From contig JAQYFM010000265.1 of the NCBI GenBank assembly GCA_028723145.1, positions 1-29,190 on the forward strand: a stretch of 29,190 nucleotides of DNA, read 5' to 3'. Both the position numbers and the translations under genes were made by a program. Positions 15,782 through 24,182 of the stretch are shown piece by piece; positions within the stretch are counted from its first letter, which is position 1; the number at the start of each line of letters is the position of its first letter. The stretch is from Spirochaetales bacterium (GTDB taxonomy: Bacteria; Spirochaetota; Spirochaetia; Sphaerochaetales; Sphaerochaetaceae). Below the pieces are notes generated by a model that was given only the letters and a program-made list of their open reading frames with translations, did no database searches and was not told where the DNA came from.

Positions 15782-17072
15782 GTCTTTTAGAAAAGAATGG
15801 TAATTTTGGCTTTTTTACCTCTTTTAGACCCAAAAAGTTCATAGGATTAATTGAAACCATTTTATGAATTAATTCATCAGAAAATGGGGAAGAATCAAAT
15901 ATATGATAGTAGTTTAAATAGCTTTCTACTCTTAGTAGGTTTACAGAGAAATCAGAACCAAAGAGTATTCTACTTTCAATTCTTTCTCTATCATTTTCAT
16001 TTAACAAATCAAGATAGTTTAAGAAAGTTATGTAGAAATCTTTATAACACCCTGTAAAGGAAATATCTGTATAAACATTATCATACTCTTTAATCATATC
16101 CATTAGAGTATAGAACCATTCACCAGTAGGAAGCTTTTTTATTCTTGCTTGAACGTTATCAAGTAGTCCTATTTTACTATTAATTGCATACTCTCTTCCT
16201 ACATGAGCAAAATCAATTATTAAAGATGGATAGTTTTCAAGAACAGTTTTCCATGTAGCTGGATCTGTGAATTTTCTTGCTTGGGTAGGGTCTATACCTT
16301 TAAAGCCTTGGTCATCACAATGTGTTATGATAGGAACTCTATTTTTTGAACAAAAATCATATAGATATCTTACCTTCTTTAATTCTTGGCTATCTTGAGG
16401 CCAAGGATCAAAGCCAAGTGGTGGATATAGTTTAACTCCAAAGAAAATCCTTTCTTTATCATTTAACTTATGACTTGGATGAATGTTATGAGTAATATCA
16501 ACAAACCGATTTAAATGATTAACTAAAAATTCAAAGGAGTGAGCACTTGGGTTAATTCCTATAAATGGATAGAACTCAAAAATCCCATCGTCGTTTTCAT
16601 AGTACTTATTAATTGCACTTATAGTATCTAATGCATAAGGTGTTATCTTATCAAAAGCTGTAAATGAGTAGTATAGTTTATCAATTGTACTTTGAGTTTG
16701 AGAAAAATCCATTAAAAGGGGAGAGAGAAATATTCTATCATACACTTGATCTCTAAAATAAAGTTTTTTATCCCTTAAATATGGAACACTTGGGTAATCA
16801 GCTTTATTACTCTCTCTTCTGTATTTACCTTTTAAATCATCTTCCATCATCTTAAAGGTTTCATCTATAGGTCTTGAAAATGCAGTTAATGTATTTTCGA
16901 CTTGAGAAAGAAATTGCCCCTTAAATATGCTATTTAAAGTGATAATATAATCCTTTGTAATATTACCTTGTAAAAAAGAAGCAGCAGAGGTGTCTAAAGA
17001 AGAGAAGAATGCTGCTAAATTAGGTTCTTTAAATGTCATTACATGGAAGTGTATATCAAAAAAAGGATTCAT
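15774..17072 (-). CDS. Amidohydrolase-type TIM-barrel metal-dependent hydrolase
   Basis: This 432-aa protein resembles the amidohydrolase_2 group. In order it has FDIHFH (H8, H10) as the strand-1 HxH metal motif, FFGVKLYPPLGF (211-221), IITHCDD (H251), IIDFAHVG (H290) and FGSDFS (D374), the expected terminal Asp. A long insertion between 60 and 200, rich in aromatic and charged residues, is unlike small family members. There is no signal peptide. The substrate is unknown; hydrolases and decarboxylases both occur in this group. The ATG has no Shine-Dalgarno. TGATATTTT ends six bases upstream, predicting a leaderless message. It converges on the MFS gene with an 8-bp overlap, so a shared pathway is possible but not required. 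Confidence 0.82.
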   Translation of the reverse strand: MNPFFDIHFHVMTFKEPNLAAFFSSLDTSAASFLQGNITKDYIITLNSIFKGQFLSQVENTLTAFSRPIDETFKMMEDDLKGKYRRESNKADYPSVPYLRDKKLYFRDQVYDRIFLSPLLMDFSQTQSTIDKLYYSFTAFDKITPYALDTISAINKYYENDDGIFEFYPFIGINPSAHSFEFLVNHLNRFVDITHNIHPSHKLNDKERIFFGVKLYPPLGFDPWPQDSQELKKVRYLYDFCSKNRVPIITHCDDQGFKGIDPTQARKFTDPATWKTVLENYPSLIIDFAHVGREYAINSKIGLLDNVQARIKKLPTGEWFYTLMDMIKEYDNVYTDISFTGCYKDFYITFLNYLDLLNENDRERIESRILFGSDFSVNLLRVESYLNYYHIFDSSPFSDELIHKMVSINPMNFLGLKEVKKPKLPFFSKRLT

Positions 17073-17078
17073 AATGAT

Positions 17079-17087
17079 AAAATATCA
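17079..17087 (-). promoter_or_regulatory. Extended -10 of the amidohydrolase gene, predicting a leaderless mRNA
   Basis: On the minus strand TGATATTTT (17079-17087) is an extended -10 (TG-N-TATTTT) ending six bases before the ATG at 17072. No convincing -35 and no ribosome binding site are visible. Confidence 0.45.
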
Positions 17088-17109
17088 AAATAATTAATAA
17101 TAGGAAAGG

Positions 17110-17137
17110 AAAAAAATTGGGAGCAACTTGCTCCCAA
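17110..17137 (-). terminator. Terminator of glnS
   Basis: TTGGGAGC (17117-17124) and GCTCCCAA (17130-17137) form a perfect 8-bp stem with a 5-base loop. On the minus strand it is followed by a T tract of about nine bases. It lies six bases after the glnS stop. Confidence 0.92.
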
Positions 17138-17142
17138 CCTTA

Positions 17143-18846
17143 TTACTTGATCCCCATTTTAGCTTTCTGCTTTGCCCAGCTATCTTTAAGTGTACAAGTT
17201 CTATTAAATACCATGTGCTCTTTAGTGCTATCCTTTGAATCAACACAGTAGTAACCATTTCTAACAAATTGGAAATAACTACCTACCTTAGCATTCTCGG
17301 CTTCTTTTTCGATATATGCTTTAGGAATAACAATAAGTGAATCAGGATTTAAATCATCAAGATAGTTACCTGTTTCAGCACCTGGACATTCACTCTTAAA
17401 GAGCTTGTCATACTGTCTTACTTCTGCAACTGTACAAATATCACGGCAAACCCAATGGCTTGTACCTTTAACCTTTCTTCCATCTGGTGAATCACCACCA
17501 CGGCTAAGTGGATCATAGGTACAGTGTACTTTTGTTACCTTACCATTTTCATCTTTTTCAACACTAGTAGCTGTAATGAAGTAAGCATACTTAAGTCTAA
17601 TTTCATTACCAGGATATAGTCTATGGTAGCCCTTTACAGGTACTTCCATAAAGTCCTCTCTTTCGATGTATAAATGGCGAGAGAAAGCAATTTCATGTGT
17701 GCCACTATTTGGATCTTCTACATTGTTTTCTGCTGTGAAATATTCGACTTTACCTTCTGGGTAGTTGTCAATTTCAATTTCAAGTGGATCAAGAACAGCC
17801 ATTAAGCGTTCTGCTCTCTTATTTAAATCCTCTCTAACACAGAACTCCATAAGTGAGTAGTCAACAACACCTTCGACCTTAGCAACACCTACACGAGAGA
17901 CGAAATCCTTCATTGATTCAGGAGAATATCCTCTTCTTCTAACACCACTGATGGTTGGCATTCTAGGGTCATCCCAGCCAGTAACAAAGTTATTGTTAAC
18001 AAGGTATAGGAGCTTACGTTTACTCATTAATAAATAGTTAATATTTAAGCGAGCAAATTCATACTGATGAGGAGTGTGTTCAATACCATCGATACTTGTT
18101 GCCCAGTCATAAGCTGGTCTATGATCCTCAAATTCCAAAGTACAAATTGAATGTGTGATATTTTCAATTGCGTCTGAAATAGGGTGTGTAAAGTCATACA
18201 TTGGATAAATACACCACTTGTCCCCTGTTCTAGGGTGAGTTGCATATTTAATTCGATATAAAGCAGGGTCTCTTAAATTGATATTAGGACTTGCCATATC
18301 AATTTTTGCCCTAAGTGTGTAAGCACCTTCAGGATATTTACCTTCCTTCATTTCCATAAAGAGACGAAGGTTTTCTTCTATTGGTCTATCACGATCAGGA
18401 GAATTCTTACCTGGCTCTGTAAGTGTACCACGATATAACTTCATTTCTTCTGCAGAGAGTGAGTCAACATAGGCTTTACCTTCCTTGATTAATCTAACTG
18501 CAATTTCAAAAAGTTGATCATAGTAGTCAGAAGCATAGTATTCATGCTCTTTCCAATCGAAACCAAGCCAGTGGATATCTTCTTTAATTGAGTTAATGTA
18601 CTCCATATCCTCTTTTGCAGGGTTAGTGTCATCGAGTCTTAAATGGCAGCGACCATGATATTTCTCAGCAAGACCAAAGTTAAGACAAATACTTTTAATG
18701 TGTCCGATGTGAAGATAACCGTTTGGTTCAGGTGGAAATCTAGTGACTACTGTATCATTTGGTAGACGGTGATTAGCTAAATCATCCTCAATTATTTTCT
18801 CAATAAAATTGAGAGGACGATCTTCTGTTGTTTTTATTTCTTCCAT
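17143..18846 (-). CDS. glnS: Glutaminyl-tRNA synthetase
   Basis: This 567-aa class I synthetase charges tRNA-Gln directly. RFPPEPNGYLHIGHIKS carries the HIGH motif (46-49). LDDTNPAKE and PMYDFTHPISDAIENITHSI are GlnRS hallmarks that distinguish it from most GluRS. MSKRK (274-278) is the KMSKS-type loop. The C-terminal half is the two-barrel anticodon-binding region. The length is close to that of E. coli GlnS (about 554 aa). Its presence suggests that tRNA-Gln is not charged only by the GatCAB route here. AAGGAAGG precedes the ATG. It has its own promoter and terminator, so it is a single-gene unit. Confidence 0.97.
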   Translation of the reverse strand: MEEIKTTEDRPLNFIEKIIEDDLANHRLPNDTVVTRFPPEPNGYLHIGHIKSICLNFGLAEKYHGRCHLRLDDTNPAKEDMEYINSIKEDIHWLGFDWKEHEYYASDYYDQLFEIAVRLIKEGKAYVDSLSAEEMKLYRGTLTEPGKNSPDRDRPIEENLRLFMEMKEGKYPEGAYTLRAKIDMASPNINLRDPALYRIKYATHPRTGDKWCIYPMYDFTHPISDAIENITHSICTLEFEDHRPAYDWATSIDGIEHTPHQYEFARLNINYLLMSKRKLLYLVNNNFVTGWDDPRMPTISGVRRRGYSPESMKDFVSRVGVAKVEGVVDYSLMEFCVREDLNKRAERLMAVLDPLEIEIDNYPEGKVEYFTAENNVEDPNSGTHEIAFSRHLYIEREDFMEVPVKGYHRLYPGNEIRLKYAYFITATSVEKDENGKVTKVHCTYDPLSRGGDSPDGRKVKGTSHWVCRDICTVAEVRQYDKLFKSECPGAETGNYLDDLNPDSLIVIPKAYIEKEAENAKVGSYFQFVRNGYYCVDSKDSTKEHMVFNRTCTLKDSWAKQKAKMGIK

Positions 18847-18898
18847 ATAACCTTCCTTGCCCTTTCAGAGGGGCCCTTGGGTAAAATTAGTTTTAAAA

Positions 18899-18927
18899 AT
18901 AATATCAGAATAAATGGGTAATGTGAA
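18899..18927 (-). promoter_or_regulatory. Promoter of glnS
   Basis: On the minus strand TTCACA (18922-18927), a 17-base spacer and TATTAT (18899-18904) with TGA directly before it give an extended -10 promoter. The leader of about 45 bases contains a small GC-rich inverted sequence (GCCCCTCTGAAAGGGC) just before the ribosome binding site. Confidence 0.65.
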
Positions 18928-18937
18928 TAATAATGCG

Positions 18938-19399
18938 TTAAAAGCTGATATTTGCAGAGCCTTTACCAAATAAAAGAATACAAATAGATACACTTTCTTT
19001 AATTGATTTAAATTTTAATCTTACAATTTCATACTTTCCATTTGAAAAAACAATTTCATCATCACATTTTTCAAATGAAAATTGATTTTCATCAACAAGA
19101 TTTAGTTTCACAACTTCCTTTATGCCCATAAAGGTTGTTGTTTTCTCAAGAAAGTTATCTTTCTTTATTAACATCATTCCTTGATCTTGGTTGAAGATAA
19201 CTCCAAGGCCATATGAAAGCTCATTTGATTTAATTGTAACATTAACTTTTTCATCTTCGTCAAAGGTATAAACTAATGCAGAGTCATGCTCTGTTGTAAT
19301 ACTCATTGAGTGAGATGAGGTAATTTTTATTTTTTCCGGTTTTCTAATCCATTGGAGTTTTTTTAGTTTCACAAATAGATTATTATTTAAAACACACAT
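18938..19399 (-). CDS. Uncharacterised 153-aa beta-rich protein
   Basis: No family is recognised with confidence. The protein has no signal peptide or membrane helix and is predicted to be mostly beta strand. The segment LQWIRKPEKIKITSSHSMSI (about 19-38), followed by a stretch around GLGVIFNQDQGMMLIKK, recalls the start of DUF1349/GH43 C-terminal concanavalin-like domains (LxWxxxPxxxxI). The usual Trp-rich carbohydrate face is not evident, so I do not assign it. It is divergent from the 175-aa gene with only 23 bp between start codons, so the two must have overlapping promoters. No clear Shine-Dalgarno is present at the ATG. An internal Met at about residue 32 is a less likely start. Confidence 0.7.
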   Translation of the reverse strand: MCVLNNNLFVKLKKLQWIRKPEKIKITSSHSMSITTEHDSALVYTFDEDEKVNVTIKSNELSYGLGVIFNQDQGMMLIKKDNFLEKTTTFMGIKEVVKLNLVDENQFSFEKCDDEIVFSNGKYEIVRLKFKSIKESVSICILLFGKGSANISF

Positions 19400-19422
19400 T
19401 AGTTCAAGGGGAGAGTGGAAAA

Positions 19423-19950
19423 GTGTTCTTCATTTATGGACAAGCTGAAGAAAATAAAGATAATGCCTTAAGTTTAATTAGATCTCTAAGAAAGAGAGAC
19501 CCTCATGTATGCTTATTAGCAAAGTTAAGCGATGATGAAGAAGGCTTAAAGGTAATTGATATACTTGTTAAGGAAATGATTCTTTTTGATCCTGACTGTA
19601 TCGGTAGTTCAAATGATAATTTAGCATTAACTGGTGATGAATTATTTTCAGTCTTAAATGTTTATAGCGATGTTAAGGCAATTTTTATCTCTAAAGAATG
19701 CGATGAAACAATGATTACTAATTTAGTAAACGCTGTTAGCAAATTAAAGGAAAGACCAATAATAGTAAGTGAAAAAAATACATATCAAAATGCAGATTGC
19801 AAAATATGCTTTGAAAATGGTGAAACAAAAGTGGAAGGAAAAACTCTTCTTAATTGCCATAATATCGAAGATGTATTAATTATGCTTATTCAAAATCAAT
19901 GCTTTGGTTCGGTATTAGAAAAACCTTCTCTCAACTTATCTTGTCTATGA
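19423..19950 (+). CDS. Uncharacterised 175-aa protein
   Basis: No family is recognised. The order of elements is alternating: a strand (MFFIYGQ), a charged helix, a strand (VCLLAKL), a helix (GLKVIDILVKEMI), then VKAIFISKE and RPIIVSEKN. This suggests a small alpha/beta (Rossmann- or flavodoxin-like) fold, without a nucleotide loop that I can identify. There is no signal peptide. Translation starts at GTG after GGGGAG at nine-base spacing. The last 55 bases overlap, antisense, the end of the converging GGDEF gene. With its divergent partner it forms a small island between glnS and the cyclase cluster. Confidence 0.7.
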   Translation: MFFIYGQAEENKDNALSLIRSLRKRDPHVCLLAKLSDDEEGLKVIDILVKEMILFDPDCIGSSNDNLALTGDELFSVLNVYSDVKAIFISKECDETMITNLVNAVSKLKERPIIVSEKNTYQNADCKICFENGETKVEGKTLLNCHNIEDVLIMLIQNQCFGSVLEKPSLNLSCL

Positions 19951-21602
19951 GTATTTGCTTTATAAATAAGTAGGTTATCGTCACTCTTTTTTATTGCATC
20001 CTTTATCTTCATTCCTTTTTGAGCTTCATATAAATAGTAGCCATAAGAGAATGAAGATAGTTGGAATTGATTTAATTCCTTAAAATTCTCTAAGAGTAAA
20101 TTAATAAATGAAACAATATCAATGTTTTTAGTTTGCTTAAGAAGGATAATAAATTCATCACCACCTATTCTAAAGGCTAAGGCTTCGTGAGAAGAAATTA
20201 CGTTGTTAACAGCCTTACTGAATGAAATTAATAACTCATCACCAGCTTTATGACCTAAGGTATCATTATAGGTTTTCATGTAATCGATATCTATGGAAAT
20301 AATGTAATAGTTATCTTTTCCTCTTGATTCAATATCTTTTATTCTATATTCAAAGGCAAATCTATTTAAAAGTTTGGTGAGAGGGTCAGCAAAGTTTTCT
20401 TTATAATAATCATCTTTTAATACATCTTGTGTTGATTTCGCACTGTCACGGATGGTAATAAAAATCATTAAACAAAGATTTAATACTAAAAATATACTGA
20501 CTTTATCAAATAAAGTTTGAAAAATTAATTCGGTACTAACTTTAATAACCATCGTAACATCAAACAACGATAAAAATAGTAATTCAAAATACTTTGTCTT
20601 GGTATATCTTATTGTAATATAAGCTGAATATATTAATAAACATATGATATATGATCCATAAAATATCAAAGAAATGGAATCAGCTAATTCTGATACTAAA
20701 TATGTATTTGGGAAAATATCAAAAATTAGAATAATAATAAAATAAATAGGAAATAAAAATGAAACTCTTTCGAAATAATTAATTGCTTTATGCTCTTTAG
20801 AAGGAACGATATTATCTTTAACGTAAAATAGTGTTACGAATGGTAAAAAAGAAAACAATAATCTAGCTAGTATTGAAAATATTAAAGGATATGTAAAGAA
20901 GAAATATATAGTATCACTATAAAAGATTTGGAAAAGGGAATTAAATATTAAAAATAATCCTAATGAAAATATTATATGACGCCTATAACTATTATTAAAG
21001 TATAGTCCAAATATTAGTATTAATACAGAAAGACCCAAAAATGAAGCAAAGAATAGAGTAGAGTAGAAATCATGCACTACATATTTAAGGTTTAAGGTAT
21101 GACGATCACCAAGGAATAGTGAATGCAGTGTAATGATAGAATTCTTATTTGATGAATTAATTAGTCTTATTGTAACGTTTTTCTTAGTATCGCTTTTACT
21201 AAGACCAATTACTATTGGGTGTGTATCAAAATTGAATTGGCTATCTGTTTCTTGGGCATATAACAAATCCTCATCCAAGTAAACTTCAATATGTTTAACA
21301 TTTGAAAAAAATAGAATTGAGGGATAAGAATAAATTCTAAGATCAGGAAGAATAAAGGTTAATTTAATTTCTTCATAAGGCTTAATTTCGTATTTATAAA
21401 TACTCTTGCTACCAAAGTAGACATCTTCATCGATATCTTCACCAACAACGTTTACATGTGTTAATAGTTGTGAAACCATTCCACCAGATACAGTATAATT
21501 ATCACTTATTCTTTCTGAATTTTTTGCAACCCATATTACTAAGCTAAATGAAAGGATAAAAATAATTATTAATAATAAGATATTTCCTCTTTTAGTATTC
21601 AT
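19896..21602 (-). CDS. 7TM-type membrane diguanylate cyclase (second copy)
   Basis: This 568-aa predicted c-di-GMP synthase has a signal-anchor helix (7-26) and a periplasmic beta-rich sensor region (about 27-175, including a jelly-roll-like HIEVYLDEDLLYAQ). Seven or eight membrane helices (about 180-385) and a C-terminal GGDEF domain (about 400-560) follow. Metal ligands D438/D440 (ISIDIDYMKTYND) and the intact RIGGDEF (478-484) predict activity. The residues five before the motif are SSHE, not the RxxD inhibitory site, so product inhibition by that route is unlikely. The architecture resembles 7TMR-DISM receptors. Its start overlaps the upstream paralogue by 11 bp, and its 3' end overlaps a converging gene. 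Confidence 0.9.
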   Translation of the reverse strand: MNTKRGNILLLIIIFILSFSLVIWVAKNSERISDNYTVSGGMVSQLLTHVNVVGEDIDEDVYFGSKSIYKYEIKPYEEIKLTFILPDLRIYSYPSILFFSNVKHIEVYLDEDLLYAQETDSQFNFDTHPIVIGLSKSDTKKNVTIRLINSSNKNSIITLHSLFLGDRHTLNLKYVVHDFYSTLFFASFLGLSVLILIFGLYFNNSYRRHIIFSLGLFLIFNSLFQIFYSDTIYFFFTYPLIFSILARLLFSFLPFVTLFYVKDNIVPSKEHKAINYFERVSFLFPIYFIIILIFDIFPNTYLVSELADSISLIFYGSYIICLLIYSAYITIRYTKTKYFELLFLSLFDVTMVIKVSTELIFQTLFDKVSIFLVLNLCLMIFITIRDSAKSTQDVLKDDYYKENFADPLTKLLNRFAFEYRIKDIESRGKDNYYIISIDIDYMKTYNDTLGHKAGDELLISFSKAVNNVISSHEALAFRIGGDEFIILLKQTKNIDIVSFINLLLENFKELNQFQLSSFSYGYYLYEAQKGMKIKDAIKKSDDNLLIYKANTHRQDKLREGFSNTEPKH

Positions 21603-23292
21603 CTGATATCATCCTTGCATTTACTAATAAAGAGTAATTATCTTTATTAATTTTATCTCTATACATTAACTCATCTGCTTTTTTTATTGCACTTAAGAAT
21701 TCAGCTTCATTCTTTGCTTTTACGGTAATACCACCCATACTAATTGTTGAACAAAATGGAGAATTGTCTTTAAAGTTTTCCTTCAAGCTTTTAATTAAAT
21801 AGTTTAAGTTAACTGCACTTGTGTTTTCAAATATTGCAACAAATTCATCTCCTCCAATACGATAAATATTGCTATTGGATGGACAGTTATTTAGTAAACA
21901 TCTTCCACAGTACTTAATAATTTTGTCGCCTTCACTGTGCCCAAAATAATCATTAATTCGTTTTAATGAGTTTATATCAGCAAAAATAATGGAGGTTTGG
22001 ATATTTTTATAGTTTTCTTCATTATGGATATAGTTTTCATACTTTCTTCTATTTAAACATCCTGTTAAAACATCGATATTCATGTACATATCAATTTCTT
22101 TTTGTTGAATTTGTTTCATTTGCCTTTTTATATACTCTGAGCTTAATGGGAAGGCAAGACAACATGCAGAAACTATTCTTAATGTACAAATAATAAGTCC
22201 TTGATATGACCTATTAACCATTGCTGAAAAAGCATATTCAAGTATTATTGATGCCAAAAATACAATGGTTGAAATTATTAAAAATAATTTAACATCTGAT
22301 TTATCGTAATAGAATATGGCTTTAATAACAAAGTATATTGAAATAAATATTATGCAGAAATTTATAAATAATCTTATGTAATATGAAAAATACGCAGTAT
22401 TTATAGCTAGATATATATTTAACATAAAGAGAGCAAAGTGGAATAAAAGAATTCTTTTATAATATTTATCTTTTATAAAGTTACCATATGTAATATTTTG
22501 AATAAGAGTCAGATAAGAGCAAATAGTAAAAAATCTTGAGAAGTTTTTCACCGTTGTCCAAGCAATAGTATTTCCATATAAGAGAATGTTAGCTTTGAAT
22601 GAAGCAAATGTAGCAAATAAATTAGCACAGCATAATAATGCAAATGAAATGATTGCTTTTTTATTTCCTTGTTTTCTCTCAATAATAAAAATATAGATGG
22701 ATACAATAATTAACATAAAGTTAATCGGAGCTATAGATTGTAAAAAGAAAATAGATGTTTTAAGGGATGAGACAATTCCGTAATCAGAAGAAATATAAAT
22801 TGGATAAACAATTAAGGAACTGAGAATTTTTAATTTATTAATGTTGTAACTAACAGTTATTTCTTTATCTTTTAAGTTGTTAGCATTAATCATGAAAAAT
22901 GAATTATTACTTGGTTCAAAATATCCACCATTTTTAGGAAAAGAAAATATTTGTTCACCATCGAGGTAAACCTCAAATGAGCCAAAAAGAGTAGTAATTA
23001 CAATGTTATTAAATCGAGGTGGTACTGATGATGGTACATTGCACTTCAAAGTAATATTATCTACGTTTGATAACTTCACACGTTGAATTTTTGATTCTTT
23101 ATACTCCAACTTTCCGTCTATATAAATATCAACAGGAATTGTTGTTATGTAGTGTTCAGCCTCTGGACCATAAATTTTTTTTGTTGTTCCAAAGATAATA
23201 AAAAAAAGGCTAACAACAAATAATGATAGTGCTAGGAGTAAAGAAATAATAAGTAGTGGATGATTATGTAATTTATCAGTTTTATTATTCAT
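21592..23292 (-). CDS. 7TM-type membrane diguanylate cyclase (first copy)
   Basis: This 566-aa protein has the same plan as its downstream neighbour. A first membrane helix (about 12-34) and a periplasmic beta domain (about 40-175, with SFEVYLDGEQIFSFP) precede about eight membrane helices (185-385) and a GGDEF domain (400-550). IIFADINSLKRINDYFGHSEGD holds the metal-binding Asp, and YRIGGDEFVAIFE the signature. The residues upstream of the motif lack the RxxD I-site. I start at the ATG at 23292. A GTG at 23295 is in frame, but the GGAGG site sits almost on top of it. A TATACT at 23310-23315 may be its promoter, although read-through from the methyltransferase (38-bp gap) is also likely. Confidence 0.9.
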   Translation of the reverse strand: MNNKTDKLHNHPLLIISLLLALSLFVVSLFFIIFGTTKKIYGPEAEHYITTIPVDIYIDGKLEYKESKIQRVKLSNVDNITLKCNVPSSVPPRFNNIVITTLFGSFEVYLDGEQIFSFPKNGGYFEPSNNSFFMINANNLKDKEITVSYNINKLKILSSLIVYPIYISSDYGIVSSLKTSIFFLQSIAPINFMLIIVSIYIFIIERKQGNKKAIISFALLCCANLFATFASFKANILLYGNTIAWTTVKNFSRFFTICSYLTLIQNITYGNFIKDKYYKRILLFHFALFMLNIYLAINTAYFSYYIRLFINFCIIFISIYFVIKAIFYYDKSDVKLFLIISTIVFLASIILEYAFSAMVNRSYQGLIICTLRIVSACCLAFPLSSEYIKRQMKQIQQKEIDMYMNIDVLTGCLNRRKYENYIHNEENYKNIQTSIIFADINSLKRINDYFGHSEGDKIIKYCGRCLLNNCPSNSNIYRIGGDEFVAIFENTSAVNLNYLIKSLKENFKDNSPFCSTISMGGITVKAKNEAEFLSAIKKADELMYRDKINKDNYSLLVNARMISDEY

Positions 23293-23333
23293 CACTCCTC
23301 CGATGCTTTAGTATAAATTACTTTTCCTTCTTA

Positions 23334-24101
23334 TTAAAGCTTATTTGCCTTAATTGCTATGTAGCATTCCTTAAGAAAACTATCAATTGGTTCGAAATCT
23401 GATTCTGCTGTATCAAATCCAGTAATACTAAATCCTAAATCAATTAGATTCCCAATTAAAGTTTGAAGTAAATGACTGTATTCAAATGTATCCATTTTTC
23501 TAATCATTTTCTTTCTTTTTTTATCAGATAAAGAAATATCTGCATCAAAGGGAAGGGTATACTTAATTTTCATTTTTCCTTTTTCTAATGCTTTAGGACT
23601 AAACATGTATAAAGCAGGATTTGCAAAGGCTGTAATAAAAATTCCATTAGGCTTTAATACTCTTTTTACTTCTTCATAGAAATACTTTGGATTTTTTATA
23701 AAATTAATACTTACAGGATTTACAACGCTATCAAAAGAATTGGCATTAAAATTTAGTCTCTCACTCATTGAACCTTGAATAATATCAAAAGTTAAATTAT
23801 CCCTTTTTTTGACAAATTCATCCTGTTTTAGTTGCATCTCAGAGATATCGACAAGTGTTACCTTTTTCCCGTAAGCACTAAGTAGTGGTGCTTGTTGACC
23901 TCCTCCTGCACCAACTAGTAATACCTCATTTCCAAGTTGATCAATCCAATCCTTCCTCATTGGTTTATCGACTAAAAAGGGAAGTGTAAGATTTCCCTTT
24001 CTAGCTTCTTCAATAGCTTCTTTAGTTACTGGTCTAGTCCAGTAATTGTTTCTTTTTACTTCTTTATTCCATGCAATTGTATTTAATTCATCACTATTCA
24101 T
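23334..24101 (-). CDS. Class I SAM-dependent methyltransferase
   Basis: This protein of about 255 aa has the methyltransferase_11/25 core. VLLVGAGGGQQAPLLSAYG is motif I, VTLVDISE the acidic strand-2 end that binds the SAM ribose, and FDSVVNPVSINFI motif IV. VKRVLKPNGIFITAF gives the post-motif region. The substrate is unknown; small molecules or lipids are common for this group. An ATG at 24110 would add MYS, but it lies inside a perfect extended -10 (TGCTATAAT, 24109-24117). The ATG at 24101 is seven bases downstream of that -10, where transcription should begin, so I choose it and infer a leaderless mRNA. It heads the leftward cluster with the two cyclases. Confidence 0.87.
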   Translation of the reverse strand: MNSDELNTIAWNKEVKRNNYWTRPVTKEAIEEARKGNLTLPFLVDKPMRKDWIDQLGNEVLLVGAGGGQQAPLLSAYGKKVTLVDISEMQLKQDEFVKKRDNLTFDIIQGSMSERLNFNANSFDSVVNPVSINFIKNPKYFYEEVKRVLKPNGIFITAFANPALYMFSPKALEKGKMKIKYTLPFDADISLSDKKRKKMIRKMDTFEYSHLLQTLIGNLIDLGFSITGFDTAESDFEPIDSFLKECYIAIKANKL

Positions 24102-24108
24102 ACTATAC

Positions 24109-24117
24109 ATTATAGCA
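24109..24117 (-). promoter_or_regulatory. Extended -10 promoter of the methyltransferase, leaderless
   Basis: TGCTATAAT on the minus strand is a perfect extended -10. The seven bases GTATAGT separate it from the ATG at 24101, so the expected transcription start coincides with the initiator. No -35 is needed for this class, and none is clear. Confidence 0.65.
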
Positions 24118-24127
24118 CATTGCCCTC

Positions 24128-24157
24128 TTCACGTTTTGTGCCTTAAAAGGCTATGAT
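24128..24157 (+). promoter_or_regulatory. Probable promoter of the htrA-uvrB pair
   Basis: TTCACG (24128-24133), an 18-base spacer and TATGAT (24152-24157) precede an AAGGTGA ribosome binding site and the GTG at 24183. The element lies in the 81-bp divergent gap with the methyltransferase. Confidence 0.45.
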
Positions 24158-24182
24158 AAAAAGTATCTAAGGTGAATATAAA

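Noticed and set aside
18938..19399. Assignment of the 153-aa protein to DUF1349/GH43 C-terminal domains
   Set aside because: Only the first strand motif is suggestive, and the characteristic Trp-rich core is missing. It is noted as a resemblance only.
23310..23338. A TATACT -10 with a weak TTTAAT -35 before the first cyclase gene
   Set aside because: The -35 match is poor and the gene may be transcribed from upstream, so it is mentioned in the gene entry but not listed as a promoter.
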